DNA of 64,000 nt from JANSXG01 sp024743075 (GCA_042140185.1 CP159477.1:1-64000), one strand, 5' to 3'. Counted from the stretch's first letter, positions 1 to 11,400 are shown. A program made the numbers and translations. Notes: generated by a model not told the origin, from the letters alone.

Positions 1-189
1 CCCGCTCTGGTTCGCTCCTTCGGATTCAGGTCCACCTACCGACCGGCGTGGCTGACCATCCGGTCGAAACTCTGTCTGAATCAAAATGATACGACCGGCC
101 AGACCAAACCCAAGCACAATCTTGTCGATCCGTGTCCAGTCGCGCAGTTACCGGCGATTTCCCGCGTCAATGCTGGCAATACGCCCCGC
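1..189. other. left edge, no gene recognised
   Basis: No convincing reading frame, hairpin or RNA is visible before the stop codon of the first minus-strand gene. It is most likely the 3' intergenic side of that gene. Confidence 0.4.
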
Positions 190-642
190 CTATCGGGCCT
201 TCCGGGGGCTGTGGCTGGCTGGACCGACGGTGGATAACTCCGCCCCCAGCCAGCGACCGCGCAGCCGGGCCTCGAACGAGTTTCGCCCCGCCTCAACGCG
301 GAACCGCCGCTTCGTCAGCCGCTGGATACGGGCCTGCGCCAGCGGGATTTCCGCGTTCCAATGCACCGAGGCAGCGTTCACTTGCGGCCGGTGGGGACCA
401 AGCACGAGCACCCTCCGGTCCGTGACCACCATCACCCGTCGCCGACGCAGCGCCCTCGACCCGGCGATCCAGCCCAGCGGGAGCAGGGGGGTCGCCAGTG
501 CCATCGCCCGACGACCCGGCCCCGCCGTGTCCGCCGCTCCCATGCCGAGGATCCGCTCGCCCGGCTGCAACCGTTCGCGCAGCAGGGGACGCAGCGCGAG
601 CACGCCGTAGCGACAACCGGGAAATGAGCGAGCACGGGCCAT
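190..642 (-). CDS. hypothetical protein with bacterial PH-like segment
   Basis: A 150-residue protein when started at the internal ATG at 642. A start at 756 would run into holA on the other strand, so the shorter form was chosen; no strong ribosome site precedes it. The middle holds a short hydrophobic stretch (about residues 47-63), then the pattern VMVVTDRRVLVLG (about 70-82). That pattern, together with an upstream L-x-PGE-x-I motif, is typical of bacterial pleckstrin-homology-like proteins. The C-terminus is basic. It is divergent from holA with only about 34 bases between starts. The function is unknown and the family call rests on motif resemblance only. Confidence 0.5.
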   Translation of the reverse strand: MARARSFPGCRYGVLALRPLLRERLQPGERILGMGAADTAGPGRRAMALATPLLPLGWIAGSRALRRRRVMVVTDRRVLVLGPHRPQVNAASVHWNAEIPLAQARIQRLTKRRFRVEAGRNSFEARLRGRWLGAELSTVGPASHSPRKAR

Positions 643-676
643 CGGCAGATCTGTAGCGTGTGATACCCTTTCGCGC

Positions 677-1714
677 ATGGCGAAACGAGCCAATTCATCG
701 AAAGCCGGCGCATCCGGTCTGCCCCTCGGCCCGGACAGCCGCATCGTGCTGCTCACCGGTAAGGAGCACTTCCTCCGCTCCGGCTACACGGACCAGCTCC
801 GAGAGATGCTCAACGAGTCGGAGGGGGGAGAGGTCGAGGTCGTCCGTTTCGACGGCGATTCCACCCCTGCCGCGGAAGTGCTGGACGAGTGTCGCTCCTT
901 CGGGCTTATGGTGACCCACAAAATGGTGGTCGTCGATGAGGCAGACCGCTTGCTCAACGAGTCCTCGCGCCCCGCCTTCGAGCGATACGCCGAGCAGCCC
1001 GCCGACACCGCCACCCTGGTCCTCCGCGCTGAGAAGTGGAACAAGGGCAAACTCGACAAACTCATCGAGAAGTGCGGCACGATCATCAAGTGCGACCAGA
1101 TCCCACCCGAACGCGCCGTTTCCTGGTGCGGCGGGCGGGCGAACAAGCGCGGGGCATCGATGCAGGCCCGTGCTGCCCAGCTCCTCGTCGAGCGCGTCGG
1201 GCCCGACCTCGGACGCCTCGCCTCCGAGATCGACAAACTGATCTCCGCCGCCGCAGCCGACGGTACCGACCCGATCACGATCACCGAGGGCCACGTCCGT
1301 GAGTTCGTCGGCCTCAGCCGCGAGGAGCAGGTCTGGACCATCCAGGAAGTCCTGCTCACGGGTCGCGCCGACGCCGCCATCGCCATGCTCCACGAACTGG
1401 TCGAGGTCTCGCGCGTCAGCGAGGTGCTCATCCGCTTCGCCTATGTTGACCTCGCCCGCAAACTTCACGGCTACGCCCGCGGCATCGCCAGCGGCGTACC
1501 GGCCCAACAGCTCAACAAGAGCCTCAGGCTCTGGGGTGCCTCGGCCGGTTCGGTCGCCCGGGCCGCGCAGATCGCCAGCCCTTCGGCCTTGGCACGTTTG
1601 TTCGACGAGGCCGTCGAGGCCGATTTCCGGGGCAAGACCAGCCAGGGAGACGCAGTTCTTGCGCTCGAAGCGCTCAGCGTGCGCTTCGCGCAAGTTTTGC
1701 GTGCCCGGCGTTGA
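677..1714 (+). CDS. holA: DNA polymerase III delta subunit
   Basis: A 345-residue protein matching the length and layout of HolA, the clamp-loader subunit that opens the sliding clamp. The N-terminal AAA-like fold starts at IVLLTGKEHFLR (about residues 23-34). It is followed by the typical delta features: an acidic V-V-D-E-A segment near residue 88, then helical domains with the conserved D-L-G-R-L-A-S-E-I-D-K-L pattern near 180. There is no functional Walker A, as expected for delta. It starts at ATG 677 and is followed after about 87 bases by a lipoprotein gene on the same strand. It acts in the cytoplasm at the replication fork with DnaE, which is also encoded in this window. Confidence 0.88.
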   Translation: MAKRANSSKAGASGLPLGPDSRIVLLTGKEHFLRSGYTDQLREMLNESEGGEVEVVRFDGDSTPAAEVLDECRSFGLMVTHKMVVVDEADRLLNESSRPAFERYAEQPADTATLVLRAEKWNKGKLDKLIEKCGTIIKCDQIPPERAVSWCGGRANKRGASMQARAAQLLVERVGPDLGRLASEIDKLISAAAADGTDPITITEGHVREFVGLSREEQVWTIQEVLLTGRADAAIAMLHELVEVSRVSEVLIRFAYVDLARKLHGYARGIASGVPAQQLNKSLRLWGASAGSVARAAQIASPSALARLFDEAVEADFRGKTSQGDAVLALEALSVRFAQVLRARR

Positions 1715-1801
1715 TCCCCGGTCCGTTCTCTCGCCGATAACCGGACATGGACCCGGAGGATCCGGGCCCAACCAGATGGTCATCAGCAGGACGCGAGAGC
1801 A

Positions 1802-3051
1802 ATGAGCAAGCACCGTTCGACGGCGTGGCGTATCGGCATCCTCCTCGGGGCATCCGGCCTCGTTTGCGGCTGCGCGAGCGAGCAGGACCCCGGTCTCTCT
1901 TCCGTTGAGCCGACTTCGCCGGAAGTGACGCTGGAGAATGGCGAGGCGGAGTCCCAAGACTCATTCGCGAAGAACCTGTCGATGCTCGAACAGGCGATCA
2001 ACAACCGGGAAGACCTCTCCGTCGAGCGCCTCGACCCGCCCTTGAACCAAACCGCGGCCACCATGGAGTCACAGCCCGTCTCCGTTCTGCCCGACCCGCC
2101 GCAGGCGAACCTGCCGACGCCCGTTTCCGTGGAGACCGAGGCGGAACTGGCGAGCGCCGACGACGACGCGACCGATGCCCAGCCAGTTGGCGACGGCCTT
2201 GCCGTCGGCTCGGCCCAGCCGCCGTCGCTGCGCGACCGCATCGAAGTTGCCGCGCGGGAGATCGGCGCAGCGCTCGACGAGATGGGCGACGCCCGCGCCA
2301 GCGAACTCGGCTCCATGATCCGCCTCGCGATGGTCGAAGCCATCCACCCCGGCGCGTTCGAGGCCGTCTACGGCCCGCTCGACGAGGGAGCCGGTTCCGC
2401 CGGGCTCACCACAGATGAACTCGCCCTCGTCCAGACCGCGCTCGAACTTTCCACCGCGCTGCACGACGAGCTCGACGCCGACTTTGTTGATGTCGACCGC
2501 GTCGGTGCACTGCTCGACGGAGCGGTCGAGTCTGTCCGGTCCCAGCGCCTCCTCGAGATTACCGATGCCCGCCTGTGTCTGCGTGTCGACAACTTCGGCG
2601 TCTACCGCGAGGTCGAGCGCCACGACGGGCGCTACAAGTTCGTCGCCGGTCGCGCCCACCCGGCCATCGTGTACTGCGAACTCGACCAGTTCACTCGCGC
2701 CCCGCCAACCGCGACGGCGTCGACGGCTACATCGTCAATGTCAGGCAGGCCCTTGAGATCTACCGCATCGGCACCGAGGACGCCCGAGACACCGAGAGCA
2801 CCCTCGTCTGGCAGCTCGACCCGCAGCCCGTTGTCGACTTCTCGCGTCGCCAGCTGCGAGATTTCTTCGTCGTGCAGGTCATCGAACTGCCCTCGAACCT
2901 GTCGGTCGGCTCGTATCGGATGAAGATCATCGCGACCGATGTCGCCAGCGGCGAGGTCGTCGAGAAGGCCATCGAGTTCGACATGGTCGCCAGCCGCAGC
3001 GCCTTCGGGAAACGCGCCGATCGAACGGACGTGTTCAACCCGGACCGCTGA
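1802..3051 (+). CDS. hypothetical lipoprotein (reading frame broken once)
   Basis: The start at ATG 1802 gives a signal peptide ending in a lipobox (LVCGC, Cys about residue 24), so the protein is probably an outer-membrane or periplasmic lipoprotein. A proline/threonine/acid-rich linker of about 110 residues follows, then a folded domain. The frame closes wrongly after about residue 300. Adding one base in the C run at 2700-2703 joins it smoothly to the downstream frame (P-A-N-R-D-G...), which ends at 3051, for 416 residues in all. The C-terminal part contains the pattern SYRMKIIATDVASGEVVEK, seen in secreted beta domains. No family was recognised. gmk follows 34 bases downstream. Confidence 0.65.
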
Positions 3052-3085
3052 CCCGGCCTCGCCCAGCGGGTACACTCTCGCCCCC

Positions 3086-3727
3086 ATGCCTCAGCCGCCG
3101 CTCGTCTTCAGCCCGGACCCAGCCGACCACCGCCTGCCGTCGGACACCGACAACGGGCTGCTGTTGGTGATCTCCGGCCCATCGGGCGTCGGCAAGACGA
3201 CGATCACCCGTGCCGTCGAGCGGTCTATCCCCGACGCCACCTTCTCCATCTCCGCGACCACCCGCCCGAAGACCGATGCCGACGTCGACGGCGTGGACTA
3301 CCACTTCCTCACCAGCGAGCAGTTCACCGACCGCATCGCCAAGGACGAGTTCCTCGAGCACGCGGTCTACGCCGGCAACTGCTACGGCACGCTCCGCGCC
3401 CCCGTCGAAGCCCAGCTCGAACGCGGACGCCTGGTCATCCTCGAGATCGATGTGCAGGGCGCCGAGCAGGTCAAGAGCAAACGCCCCGACGCCTTCGGTG
3501 TGTTCATCCTCCCGCCGTCGGAAGACGAACTGCTCGAGCGCCTTCGCGCCCGCAAGCGCGAGAGCGAAGAGGTCATCCAGCGACGCTTCGCCGCGGCCCG
3601 CGAAGAGATCGCTCGCGCCAAGAACAACGGCGCCTATGACGCGTTCATCACCAACGACAACCTCGACCGGGCGATCGAGGAAGCGCTGACGCTCATCCGA
3701 AGCGAGCGCGAGCGTCGATCGCGCTAA
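3086..3727 (+). CDS. gmk: guanylate kinase
   Basis: A 213-residue protein phosphorylating GMP/dGMP to the diphosphate with ATP. The P-loop GPSGVGKTT lies at about residues 31-39. The GMP-binding segment S-I-S-A-T-T-R-P (about 52-59), the D-Y-H-F motif, and the LID region with R-x-R-x-R-x-x-E-S near 155-165 are all present. About 25 extra N-terminal residues precede the usual start; the ATG at 3086 was kept because no later start precedes the beta-strand before the P-loop. It is convergent with the HD phosphohydrolase gene. Confidence 0.93.
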   Translation: MPQPPLVFSPDPADHRLPSDTDNGLLLVISGPSGVGKTTITRAVERSIPDATFSISATTRPKTDADVDGVDYHFLTSEQFTDRIAKDEFLEHAVYAGNCYGTLRAPVEAQLERGRLVILEIDVQGAEQVKSKRPDAFGVFILPPSEDELLERLRARKRESEEVIQRRFAAAREEIARAKNNGAYDAFITNDNLDRAIEEALTLIRSERERRSR

Positions 3728-3752
3728 CAAGAACTCTCGCCCTGGGCTCCTG

Positions 3753-6107
3753 CTACGCCCCGGCCGCCGAAGACGCGATGCGCGTCTCGTTCGACTTGCT
3801 CGGCTTCTGGTCCGACGGGTACGCGATGCGTCCGTGGTACACCGAGCACAGCGACTTCACCAGCGCCGCTTCGATCAGGTTCAGCTCCCGCAGCGTCAGG
3901 TTCGACTCATCAAACTGGCCGTCCATCAGGCGCTTGGTCGCCATGTCGTGCACGAGCTGGCGGATGCGAGCCGGCGTCGGCTCGGACATCGCGCGCGTCG
4001 CGGATTCGACCGCGTCGCACAGCATGAGGATCGCCGCCTCGCGTGAGCGCGGGCGCGGTCCGGGGTAGCGGTACTCCACCTCGCTCGGGCGTTCGATCTG
4101 ATCGTCGGCGTCCGCCTGCTTCTTGGCCTGGTCGTAAAAGTACTCGACCAGCGTCGTGCCGTGGTGGCTCTCGATGTAGTGGTGCAGCGAGCGCGGGATG
4201 CCGTACTCGCGCGCGAGTTCGATGCCGTCCTTCACGTGCCCGACAATCACCAGCACCGACATCGCCGGGCTGAGCTTGTTGTGCTTGTTCTGGCCCTTGG
4301 ACTGGTTCTCCACGAAGTAGCCCGGCTTGTTGAGCTTGCCCACATCGTGGTACAGCGCGCCGACGTACAGGTGCAGCCCGTCGGCGCCGATCGCGTCCGC
4401 CGCGGCCTCTGCGATCGTCGCCACGTTCAGCGAGTGGTTGTACGTGCCGGGCGCACGCTGCTGCAGCAGGCGCAGCAGCGGCTGCTTCGGGTCGCGCAGC
4501 TCGGTGAGTGTCATACCCGTGGTGATGTCGAAGACGTACTCGATCACCGGGAGCATGAAAAGCAGGATCGCGCCCGACACAAACCCGCCAAGGCCGGCGT
4601 AGACCGAGTCGATGATGACCTCTCGCGCGATGTCGTCCACGATGGGTCGGTCGATGACGCTGACGATCGCGCTCGCCAGAGCCAGCGTCAGCCCGGTCAG
4701 GATCGAGGCGCTCACAACATCGCGCCGCGTCCGCACATCGTCGAGCCGGATCGTGACCATCGCCACGCCCGCCAGCAGCGCCGCGACCACCGCCGGCGAC
4801 AGCGCGAGCGCCACGCCGAGCGTCACGGCGATCGAGCCGCCGAGCACCAGCGCGAGGCGACGGTCGTACGCCACGGTCGCGATCATCGTCGCGAGCATCA
4901 CCGGCAGCGTCAGGCCAAGCCACATGGCCGCGGGCAGGCTCGCCGACATCCAAAGGCCGCCGGACACACCGACCGCGATCATGATCCCCAGCGTCGCGCA
5001 GCGCCACGGCTTCGCCAGCGCGCGCGGACAGTATTCCTTGAGGTACAGCCCAAACGCGACCACGACGCCGAGCGCGATCACCAGCGAGGCGCCGACGTAC
5101 GAAGCCTTTGCCCACGGCCCCATCGTCGCGATGTACGCGCTCTGCTCCGTGGACAGTTCCTGCAGCTTCGAGCCGGTGATCTGCTCGCCCCTTCGGACGA
5201 TGATCTGCCCGGGCTCGTACTTGATCACTTCCGGCGCGACAGCAGCCGCAGCCGCCTGCTCGCGAGCGATGGTCTGCTCGCGGCTCGCCCGGAACAGCGG
5301 ACGCTGCAGCGACAGGAGCCGGTCGGCGATCAGTTCCGCGCGAGGGCCTGTGAAGCCCGCATCGGTCGCGATCGTCAGCAGGCGGTCACGCAGCGCGTTG
5401 CGATCGCTCGTCCCGAAGTCCAGCGTGTCGATCGGCGGCACCTGAACCACCCGTGCGCGCTCGCCGTCGCTGGGCGGCTCGAACCGGATCTCGATCACCC
5501 GGCCCGGCGTCACCTGCGCGTCCTGCCGGTCGTCCGACGCGAGCATCGGGCGCCGCGCAAGAGCATCCATCAGGCGGCTCACGCTGAACGACCAGCTCGC
5601 CGCAAGTTCACCCGTCGGGCGGATCTGATCGGCCAGCACCGCGAGGTCGCCGGCTTCGAGTTTGTAGAGCGTGCGGATCTCTTCGGGCAGTTCCTCGAGA
5701 GAACCCGCCTCCGAGGCGATCTGCGGCAGACGCCGGATCTCCGTCGCGAGCGCCTCGATCGCCGCCGTATCCGCCAGGAAGACCCGGGGCGTCGCGGCGA
5801 TCGCGATCTCCCGGTTCCGCTGCGTCCGCGCCTCGTCCTCACGCTCGAACGGAGCGCGCACCGTGAACGTGCGGTCCGAAATACGGTCCACCGCGATACC
5901 GAGCACCGAGCGCCCCGCGATGATCGACGCCGTCAGCACGACGGCCAGCAGCACAGCCGTCGTGAGCACGCCCACGAACGCAGGATGCGTCACCAGTTCG
6001 CGCAGCCCGGTTTCCGTGCGCGAGAACACCGATTGGCGCTGCTGCACACGCCGGATGCGACCCGAGCGAGCCTTCGGCGAAGTCTTGGTGGAGGTCTTCT
6101 CAGGCAT
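3753..6107 (-). CDS. 7TMR-HD family cyclic-di-AMP phosphodiesterase (PgpH-like)
   Basis: A 784-residue membrane protein. The order is a basic N-terminus, one TM helix (about residues 40-62), a large extracytoplasmic region rich in Arg/Glu helices (7TMR-HDED type, to about 330), seven closely packed TM helices (about 335-560), and a cytoplasmic HD domain with the metal motif YHDVGKL, later H-x-x-x-I-E-S-H-H and C-D-A-V-E-S-A. Characterised relatives hydrolyse cyclic di-AMP. The start ATG at 6107 overlaps the restored stop of phoH (TGA at 6100-6102), so the two are translationally coupled. An ATG at 6140 in the same frame lies inside the restored phoH and is less likely. Confidence 0.87.
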   Translation of the reverse strand: MPEKTSTKTSPKARSGRIRRVQQRQSVFSRTETGLRELVTHPAFVGVLTTAVLLAVVLTASIIAGRSVLGIAVDRISDRTFTVRAPFEREDEARTQRNREIAIAATPRVFLADTAAIEALATEIRRLPQIASEAGSLEELPEEIRTLYKLEAGDLAVLADQIRPTGELAASWSFSVSRLMDALARRPMLASDDRQDAQVTPGRVIEIRFEPPSDGERARVVQVPPIDTLDFGTSDRNALRDRLLTIATDAGFTGPRAELIADRLLSLQRPLFRASREQTIAREQAAAAAVAPEVIKYEPGQIIVRRGEQITGSKLQELSTEQSAYIATMGPWAKASYVGASLVIALGVVVAFGLYLKEYCPRALAKPWRCATLGIMIAVGVSGGLWMSASLPAAMWLGLTLPVMLATMIATVAYDRRLALVLGGSIAVTLGVALALSPAVVAALLAGVAMVTIRLDDVRTRRDVVSASILTGLTLALASAIVSVIDRPIVDDIAREVIIDSVYAGLGGFVSGAILLFMLPVIEYVFDITTGMTLTELRDPKQPLLRLLQQRAPGTYNHSLNVATIAEAAADAIGADGLHLYVGALYHDVGKLNKPGYFVENQSKGQNKHNKLSPAMSVLVIVGHVKDGIELAREYGIPRSLHHYIESHHGTTLVEYFYDQAKKQADADDQIERPSEVEYRYPGPRPRSREAAILMLCDAVESATRAMSEPTPARIRQLVHDMATKRLMDGQFDESNLTLRELNLIEAALVKSLCSVYHGRIAYPSDQKPSKSNETRIASSAAGA

Positions 6108-7196
6108 CGTCGTCCCCCGAAGCGTCAACGGGCAGCGCATCTTCCTGCATCAGTTCCACCGCCCGCTTCGTCGAGAGACGGTTCAGCACATCCGGGTCCT
6201 CGTCTTCCGCGTACGCCTCGATCACCCGCTGCACCAGGTCGTGGCGCACCACGTCGGCTTTCTCGACGCACAGAACGAGACGCCGTTGACCCGGCGCAGC
6301 CTACGGGCCGCGTCGATCAGGCCGCTCTCGCCCGGCTTGGGCAGATCGATCTGCGTCACATCGCCGGTGATGATCATCTTCGAGCGCTGGCCCATGCGCG
6401 TCAGGAACATCTGCATCTGCCCGCGCGTCGTGTTCTGCGCCTCGTCGAGCAGAATGATCGAGTCGTTCAGCGTCCGCCCGCGCATGAACGCCAACGGCAC
6501 GATCTCGATCACATCGCTGGCCATGAACCGCTTGATCGTGTTGTAGTCCAGCATGTCGTGCAGCGCATCCATCAGCGGACGCAGGTACGGGCTCACCTTC
6601 GCGAGCTCGTCACCCGGCAGGAAGCCGAGCTTCTCACCCGCCTCGACCGCCGGACGCGCCAGCACCGCGCGCTTCACGCGACCCGACTTGAGCTGGTGGA
6701 TCGCCGCGGCGACCGCCAAGTACGTCTTGCCCGTGCCAGCCGGGCCGACGCCGAAGACCAGGTCGTTCTCGAACATCTGGTCGAGGTAGTACTGCTGGTT
6801 CCGCGAGCGAGCCACGATCGGGCGACCGTTGGAGTAGACATCGAGCTTGCCCGACCACGCCGCCTCGAAGCCCTCGCCGCCGAGGATCGCCGGGGCATCA
6901 TCCGGGCCGTGGGCGTTCCCCGAACGGTCCTGATCGGTCTTCCACGAAGCCTCGGCGATGGCGTCGAGCACCTCGCGCCGCCCGTAGGCGCGACCCCGCT
7001 GGGCCGCCTCGATGGTCCGCTCGATGACCCGACCCGCCGCGCGGACCGGCCCTCGATCGCCGGATATCCGAATGGTGTTGCCCCGGGCCGACATCTGCAC
7101 CCCGAGCGCTTTGCGCACCATCTTCAGGTGGCGATCCGACGGGCCAGACACAGAGACGACGTCCACGCCGTCGGGAACACGAATAGTTGCTTCCAC
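6100..7196 (-). CDS. phoH: PhoH family ATPase (one frame break)
   Basis: A cytoplasmic ATPase of the PhoH/YbeZ family, linked to RNA metabolism in relatives. The restored length is 365 residues. An N-terminal RNA-binding-like region (about 1-130) is followed by Walker A GPAGTGKT and Walker B ILLDEAQN. The frame closes wrongly at 6222. One extra base near 6272 restores the conserved tail (V-E-K-x-D-V-V-R-H-x-L-V-Q-R) and a stop that overlaps the next start. GTG 7196 was chosen because AAGGA lies just upstream and the upstream frame looks non-coding. The phoH to HD-phosphohydrolase order is common in bacteria; ybeY does not follow here. Confidence 0.85.
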
Positions 7197-7385
7197 GCTC
7201 AGAGCGTTCCTTCCGGCGTCCACCCCGGCACTCCGCCGCGTGAACCTTTGGTCAGGCCCCGCGCCACACCACCGTGCGCTGCGAGACCTTCGATCGGGCG
7301 ACACCGGGCCCACCATGCCCATCGGGCCGATGCCCGGTTACAGTGCCATCGTCATTTTATCCCGGAAAGGTCAGGCGGGTTCAAT

Positions 7386-7868
7386 ATGCATCGCAAAGAT
7401 TTTCGGAATCTGATCGGGTTGTCCTGCAAGGCCCTCGCTCTGGGAGCGGTTCTGGCCTCCGGCATCACCTCCTGCGTCAAGGAGCGCGAGCCCACCCTCG
7501 AAGAGCTCGCGGCACAGGAACCGCGCTACAACAGCGCCGGCTCGGTCATCCTCGAAGCCCGCCCCGTCGACCTCGACGCCTCCGTCCGCTGGGCCGTCAG
7601 CCGCGTCGACCCCGGCATGGCCGTCGTGAACATCACCACCCCCAACCCGTGGGAGCGCGAGTACGAACTCGTCTCGGTCATCGACGAACAGGCCTGGCTC
7701 ATGATCCGCACCCCCAACGACGAGCCGCTGAGCATGTGGGACAAGAACCCCGAACGCCTCGTCGCCCACGCGAAGATCGGACGCTTCGACAAGCGAGAAG
7801 TCGAACGCGAGCGCGAACTGCTGCGCGTGCTGAACGGGCGGCTGGAGGCGCTGGCGGGGGCGGAGTGA
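7386..7868 (+). CDS. hypothetical lipoprotein
   Basis: A 160-residue protein. The signal peptide has a lipobox ITSC (Cys30) after a basic N-region and a hydrophobic core. The mature part is mainly polar with alternating beta-like segments (AVVNITTPNPWEREYELVSV) and a basic helical C-terminus. No family was recognised. It starts at ATG 7386, divergent from phoH. Its TGA overlaps the GTG of the next gene (GTGA), suggesting co-translation. Confidence 0.65.
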   Translation: MHRKDFRNLIGLSCKALALGAVLASGITSCVKEREPTLEELAAQEPRYNSAGSVILEARPVDLDASVRWAVSRVDPGMAVVNITTPNPWEREYELVSVIDEQAWLMIRTPNDEPLSMWDKNPERLVAHAKIGRFDKREVERERELLRVLNGRLEALAGAE

Positions 7869-8460
7869 GCGCTGATGACGCCAGATCTGAAGGTCAGACT
7901 CTCGACCAACGGGGCCGTCGTTCCATTGGCGCGATAGTGCTCAATGCGGTTGTAGCGATCATCGCGGGCGCGGTGTGCTTTTACTTCACGACAAAGATTG
8001 TCGAACTGCACGGCAAGCACAGCGACGCGAAAGCGTGGCCTCGTGCCGATGGCACGATCACTCATGTGTTGAAATCCATTGGAGGGCGTCGAAGAGGAGG
8101 TTCTCGCCTTGTGCTTCGATACGAGTTCGAGATCGATGGGGACACCTATTGGGGGACTGGACTGACCGTCGCGGGCAACGAAGTCGGACTCTGGGCAGGG
8201 TATGACCCGTACAGCGATCTCTACGAAGCCTTCAAGGAAGGCACCCCGTCAACGTCTACTACAACCCGGACCGAAGACTTGAGTCGGTGCTGTACCAGTT
8301 GACAACGACTCAGTTCCTCAACTGGGTGGCTGGCTACTTGTACGTTGTCTTGCCGAGCTTCGGATTCGCCGTGTACACCGCTTGGCTCGTGCTGAATCCG
8401 AATGCCTTGCGATTGCCAGCAGACGGCGCGTGCGCGTCTGAAGAATCGATCGAGACCTGA
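7865..8460 (+). CDS. DUF3592-like membrane protein (one frame break)
   Basis: The restored product is 198 residues. A first TM helix (about residues 20-43) is followed by an extracytoplasmic beta domain beginning W-P-x-x-D-G-T-I. This contains Y-E-F-E-I-D-G and the hallmark V-x-V-Y-Y-N-P-D of DUF3592 proteins, then a second TM helix. One base must be added to the C run at 8244-8247 to reach that motif and the stop at 8460. GTG 7865 overlaps the upstream stop. Base composition looks less GC-rich than the neighbours, hinting at an accessory origin. The function of the family is unknown. Confidence 0.7.
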
Positions 8461-11400
8461 TCACCCCGACCGCGCAAACCGCCGCCGGTTGTTCTTCTCC
8501 CCAAACCCGTCCGGCAACCCGCCCGTCACGCGCACGCAGCCCGCGCCCGCCACGCGCTCGATCAGTTCGATCAGTTCGCCAGTCGGGCAGATGCGCATCG
8601 TCGAGCTGCGCAGCGTGATCCGCTCCGTGCCGGTCCGCACGACCAGCGTCAGCGGCACCGCGGTCCGGCCCGAGCCGCCGCCCATCGTGGACTGCGAGCG
8701 CAAGAGGCCCTTGAGCTGCATCATCGTGTCCTGCGACGAGCCGTTGAGCCGGCGCTCGTCGATCACGATCTCCAGGTTCTTGGCGAGCTTCTCCGTCGCC
8801 TGCTCGATCGGCACGATCTTTTCCACGATCAGCTGCGGGTCGCCACGCGAGAAATCGATCGTCCCGAGCAGGAACACCACCGAGTCGGTCGTCAGGAACT
8901 CGCCGCACTCGGCGTAGGTGCGCGGGAACAGCACCGCGTCGAGCACGCCGAGGTCATCCTCGACGGTCACGATCGCCATCCGGTCGCCCTTGCGCGTGTT
9001 CACGATCCGCACGGACTTCACCAGCGCACCCAGCACGCCCGCTTGCTCCTGGCGCCGCTCCTTGATCGTCTGCGTGTTGATCGTGCCGAAGCCCTCGATC
9101 CGCTCCTTCCACTGGTCCAGCGGGTGGCTGGAGACGTAGAAGCCGAGCACCTCTTTCTCCTTGAGCAGCATCTCCGACTCGGTCCACGGCGCGGCCCGGT
9201 TCAGCGTCGGCTCGGGCGCGTCGAAGGCCGGGGCCTCGTCGTCACCGCCGCCTCCGAAGAGCGCCGTCTGCCCCGCCGCCCGGTCCGTGGCCAGCGACTG
9301 ACCCGCCGACACCGCGCTGTCGATCGACGCCACCATCGAGGCCCGCTCGTCGATGCCGTGCACCGAGTCGAACGCTCCGCAGCACACCAGCGCCTCGATC
9401 GTCGCCTTGTTCACCGTGCCCGGGGGCGTGCGCTCGCAGAAGTCGAACAGCGACTTGAACACGCCGGCCTTGCGTCGCTCCTCAACGATCGCCTCGATCG
9501 CCTTCGCCCCCGCGCCCTTCAGCGCCTTGAGCCCGAAGCGCACGTGCCCGCCCAGCGCGGTCCGCTCCTCGTCCTCCTCGAACACCACCGTGAAGTCCGA
9601 GTCCGACAGGTTGATGTCCGGCGGCTTGATCTCCACGCCTACCGAGTTGTCCACGAACACCGTCTTCCGGCAGTCGTCCTTGTATTTGATCCAGTCCTCG
9701 ACCTTCTGCGCCTGGCTCTCGAAGGTGAGGAACGCCGCCATGTATTGGTTCGGGAAGTACGTCTTCAGCAGCGCCGTCTGGTACGCCACGATCGCGTAGC
9801 CCGTCGAGTGACTCTTATTGAAGCCGTAACCGGCGAACTTCAGGATCAGCTCGAACAGGTCCTCGGCGTCCTTCTTGGCCAGCCCTTGCTTGCCCGCGCC
9901 CTCGACGAACTTCGGGCGTGCATCGTTGATGACGCTTTCCTTCTTCTTCGAGATCGCCTTGATGAGCGTGTACGCCGCGCGCAGCGGGATGCCGCCGAGC
10001 TGGTTGGCGATCTGCATGACCTGTTCCTGGTAGATCATGATCCCGTAGGTCTCGCTCGTCAGGTCATCGACGATCGGGTGAACCTTCGGCACCTCCTGCT
10101 GGCCGTGCTTGCGCACGTTGTAGTCCGGGATCAGGTCCATCGGCCCCGGGCGGTACAGCGCGTTCGCCGCGATCAGGTCCTCCAGCCGGTCCGGCTTCAT
10201 CTCCTTGAGCAGTTTGCGCATGCCGCCGGATTCGAACTGGAACACGCCCGTCGTGTCCGCGCGCTGGAACAGCCGGTACACGCGCGGGTCGTCGTAGGTG
10301 ATCGCTTCGAGGTCGAGCGGGTCGGCCTGGCGCGGATGTCCGCATCGGGCATCTCGTCCGGGCGGTCGTGGTACATCGCCTTCCAGATCTCGTCCTCGGG
10401 CAGCGTGTCGCGGATCAGCGACTTCGCGCGCTCGATCACGCTCAGCGTGCGCAGGCCCAGGAAGTCCATCTTGAGCAGGCCGATCTTCTCGCACGTCGGC
10501 CCGTCCCACTGCGTCACCACATCGTCGGTCCCGGCCGGGCGGTACAGGGGCACCACCTCGTGCAGCGGGCGCGTCGCCACGATCACACCCGCCGCGTGCA
10601 CCGACGCGTGCCTCGCCTGCCCCTCGAGCACCTTGCCGGTGTCGATCAGGCGCCGGATATCCCGCGGCACGCCGTCGGGCAGGTGCTTGAAGACCTCGGA
10701 CTCGGCGCTCGCGTCGCCGTCGTAGATGCCCTTGAGCAGGGGCTCCTGCGCAGCGCTTTCTGGAAGTTCATCTTCGGGTGCTCGGGTACCAGCTTGGCGA
10801 TCGCGTCCACCGCCTTCAGCGGCAGGTCCATCACGCGACCGACATCGCGCACCGCCGCCCGGGCCTTGAGCGTCCCGAAGGTGATGATCTGCGCCACATG
10901 CCCGTACTTCTCGCGCACGAAGTTGATGACCTTCTGCCGACCGTCCTGACAGAGGTCAATATCGATATCGGGGTACTCCGAGCGGTCCGGGTCGGTGAAG
11001 CGCTCGAACAGCAGGCCGTAGTGCACCGGGCAGGCGTTCGACAGGCCGAGCACGTAGCCGACCATCGTGCCGACGCCCGAACCACGCGCCGTCGCCGGGA
11101 TGCCGTGCTGGCGCGCCCAGTTCACGAAGTCCCACACGATCAGGAAGTACGCGCTGATGTCCTTGTCACGCAGGACCCCCAGCTCGCGATCCAGCCGGTC
11201 CATGATCTCGCCGGCCCGCTTGGCATCGTGATGCCTGTTGCCCTTGCGGCTGAGGATATGGTCGCCGTAGCGCCAGATGATCCCCGCCTCGCACAGCCGG
11301 CGCAGCACGTCGTCGCACTGGGCCTTGAGTTCGTCCTCGGTGTGCTCGCTCTCGCCGGGCTTGAACGGACGCACCGCGAAGTCGGCGCAGAACCGCTTGA

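Noticed and set aside
695..1957. A 420-codon minus-strand frame across holA
   Set aside because: Opposite a well-conserved gene; composition is that of a mirrored GC-rich frame without domains.
4161..7868. A 1235-codon open frame on the plus strand opposite phoH and the HD phosphohydrolase
   Set aside because: It is antisense to two clearly conserved genes, Arg/His-rich, and typical of GC-rich shadow frames. Only its last 160 codons are a real gene.
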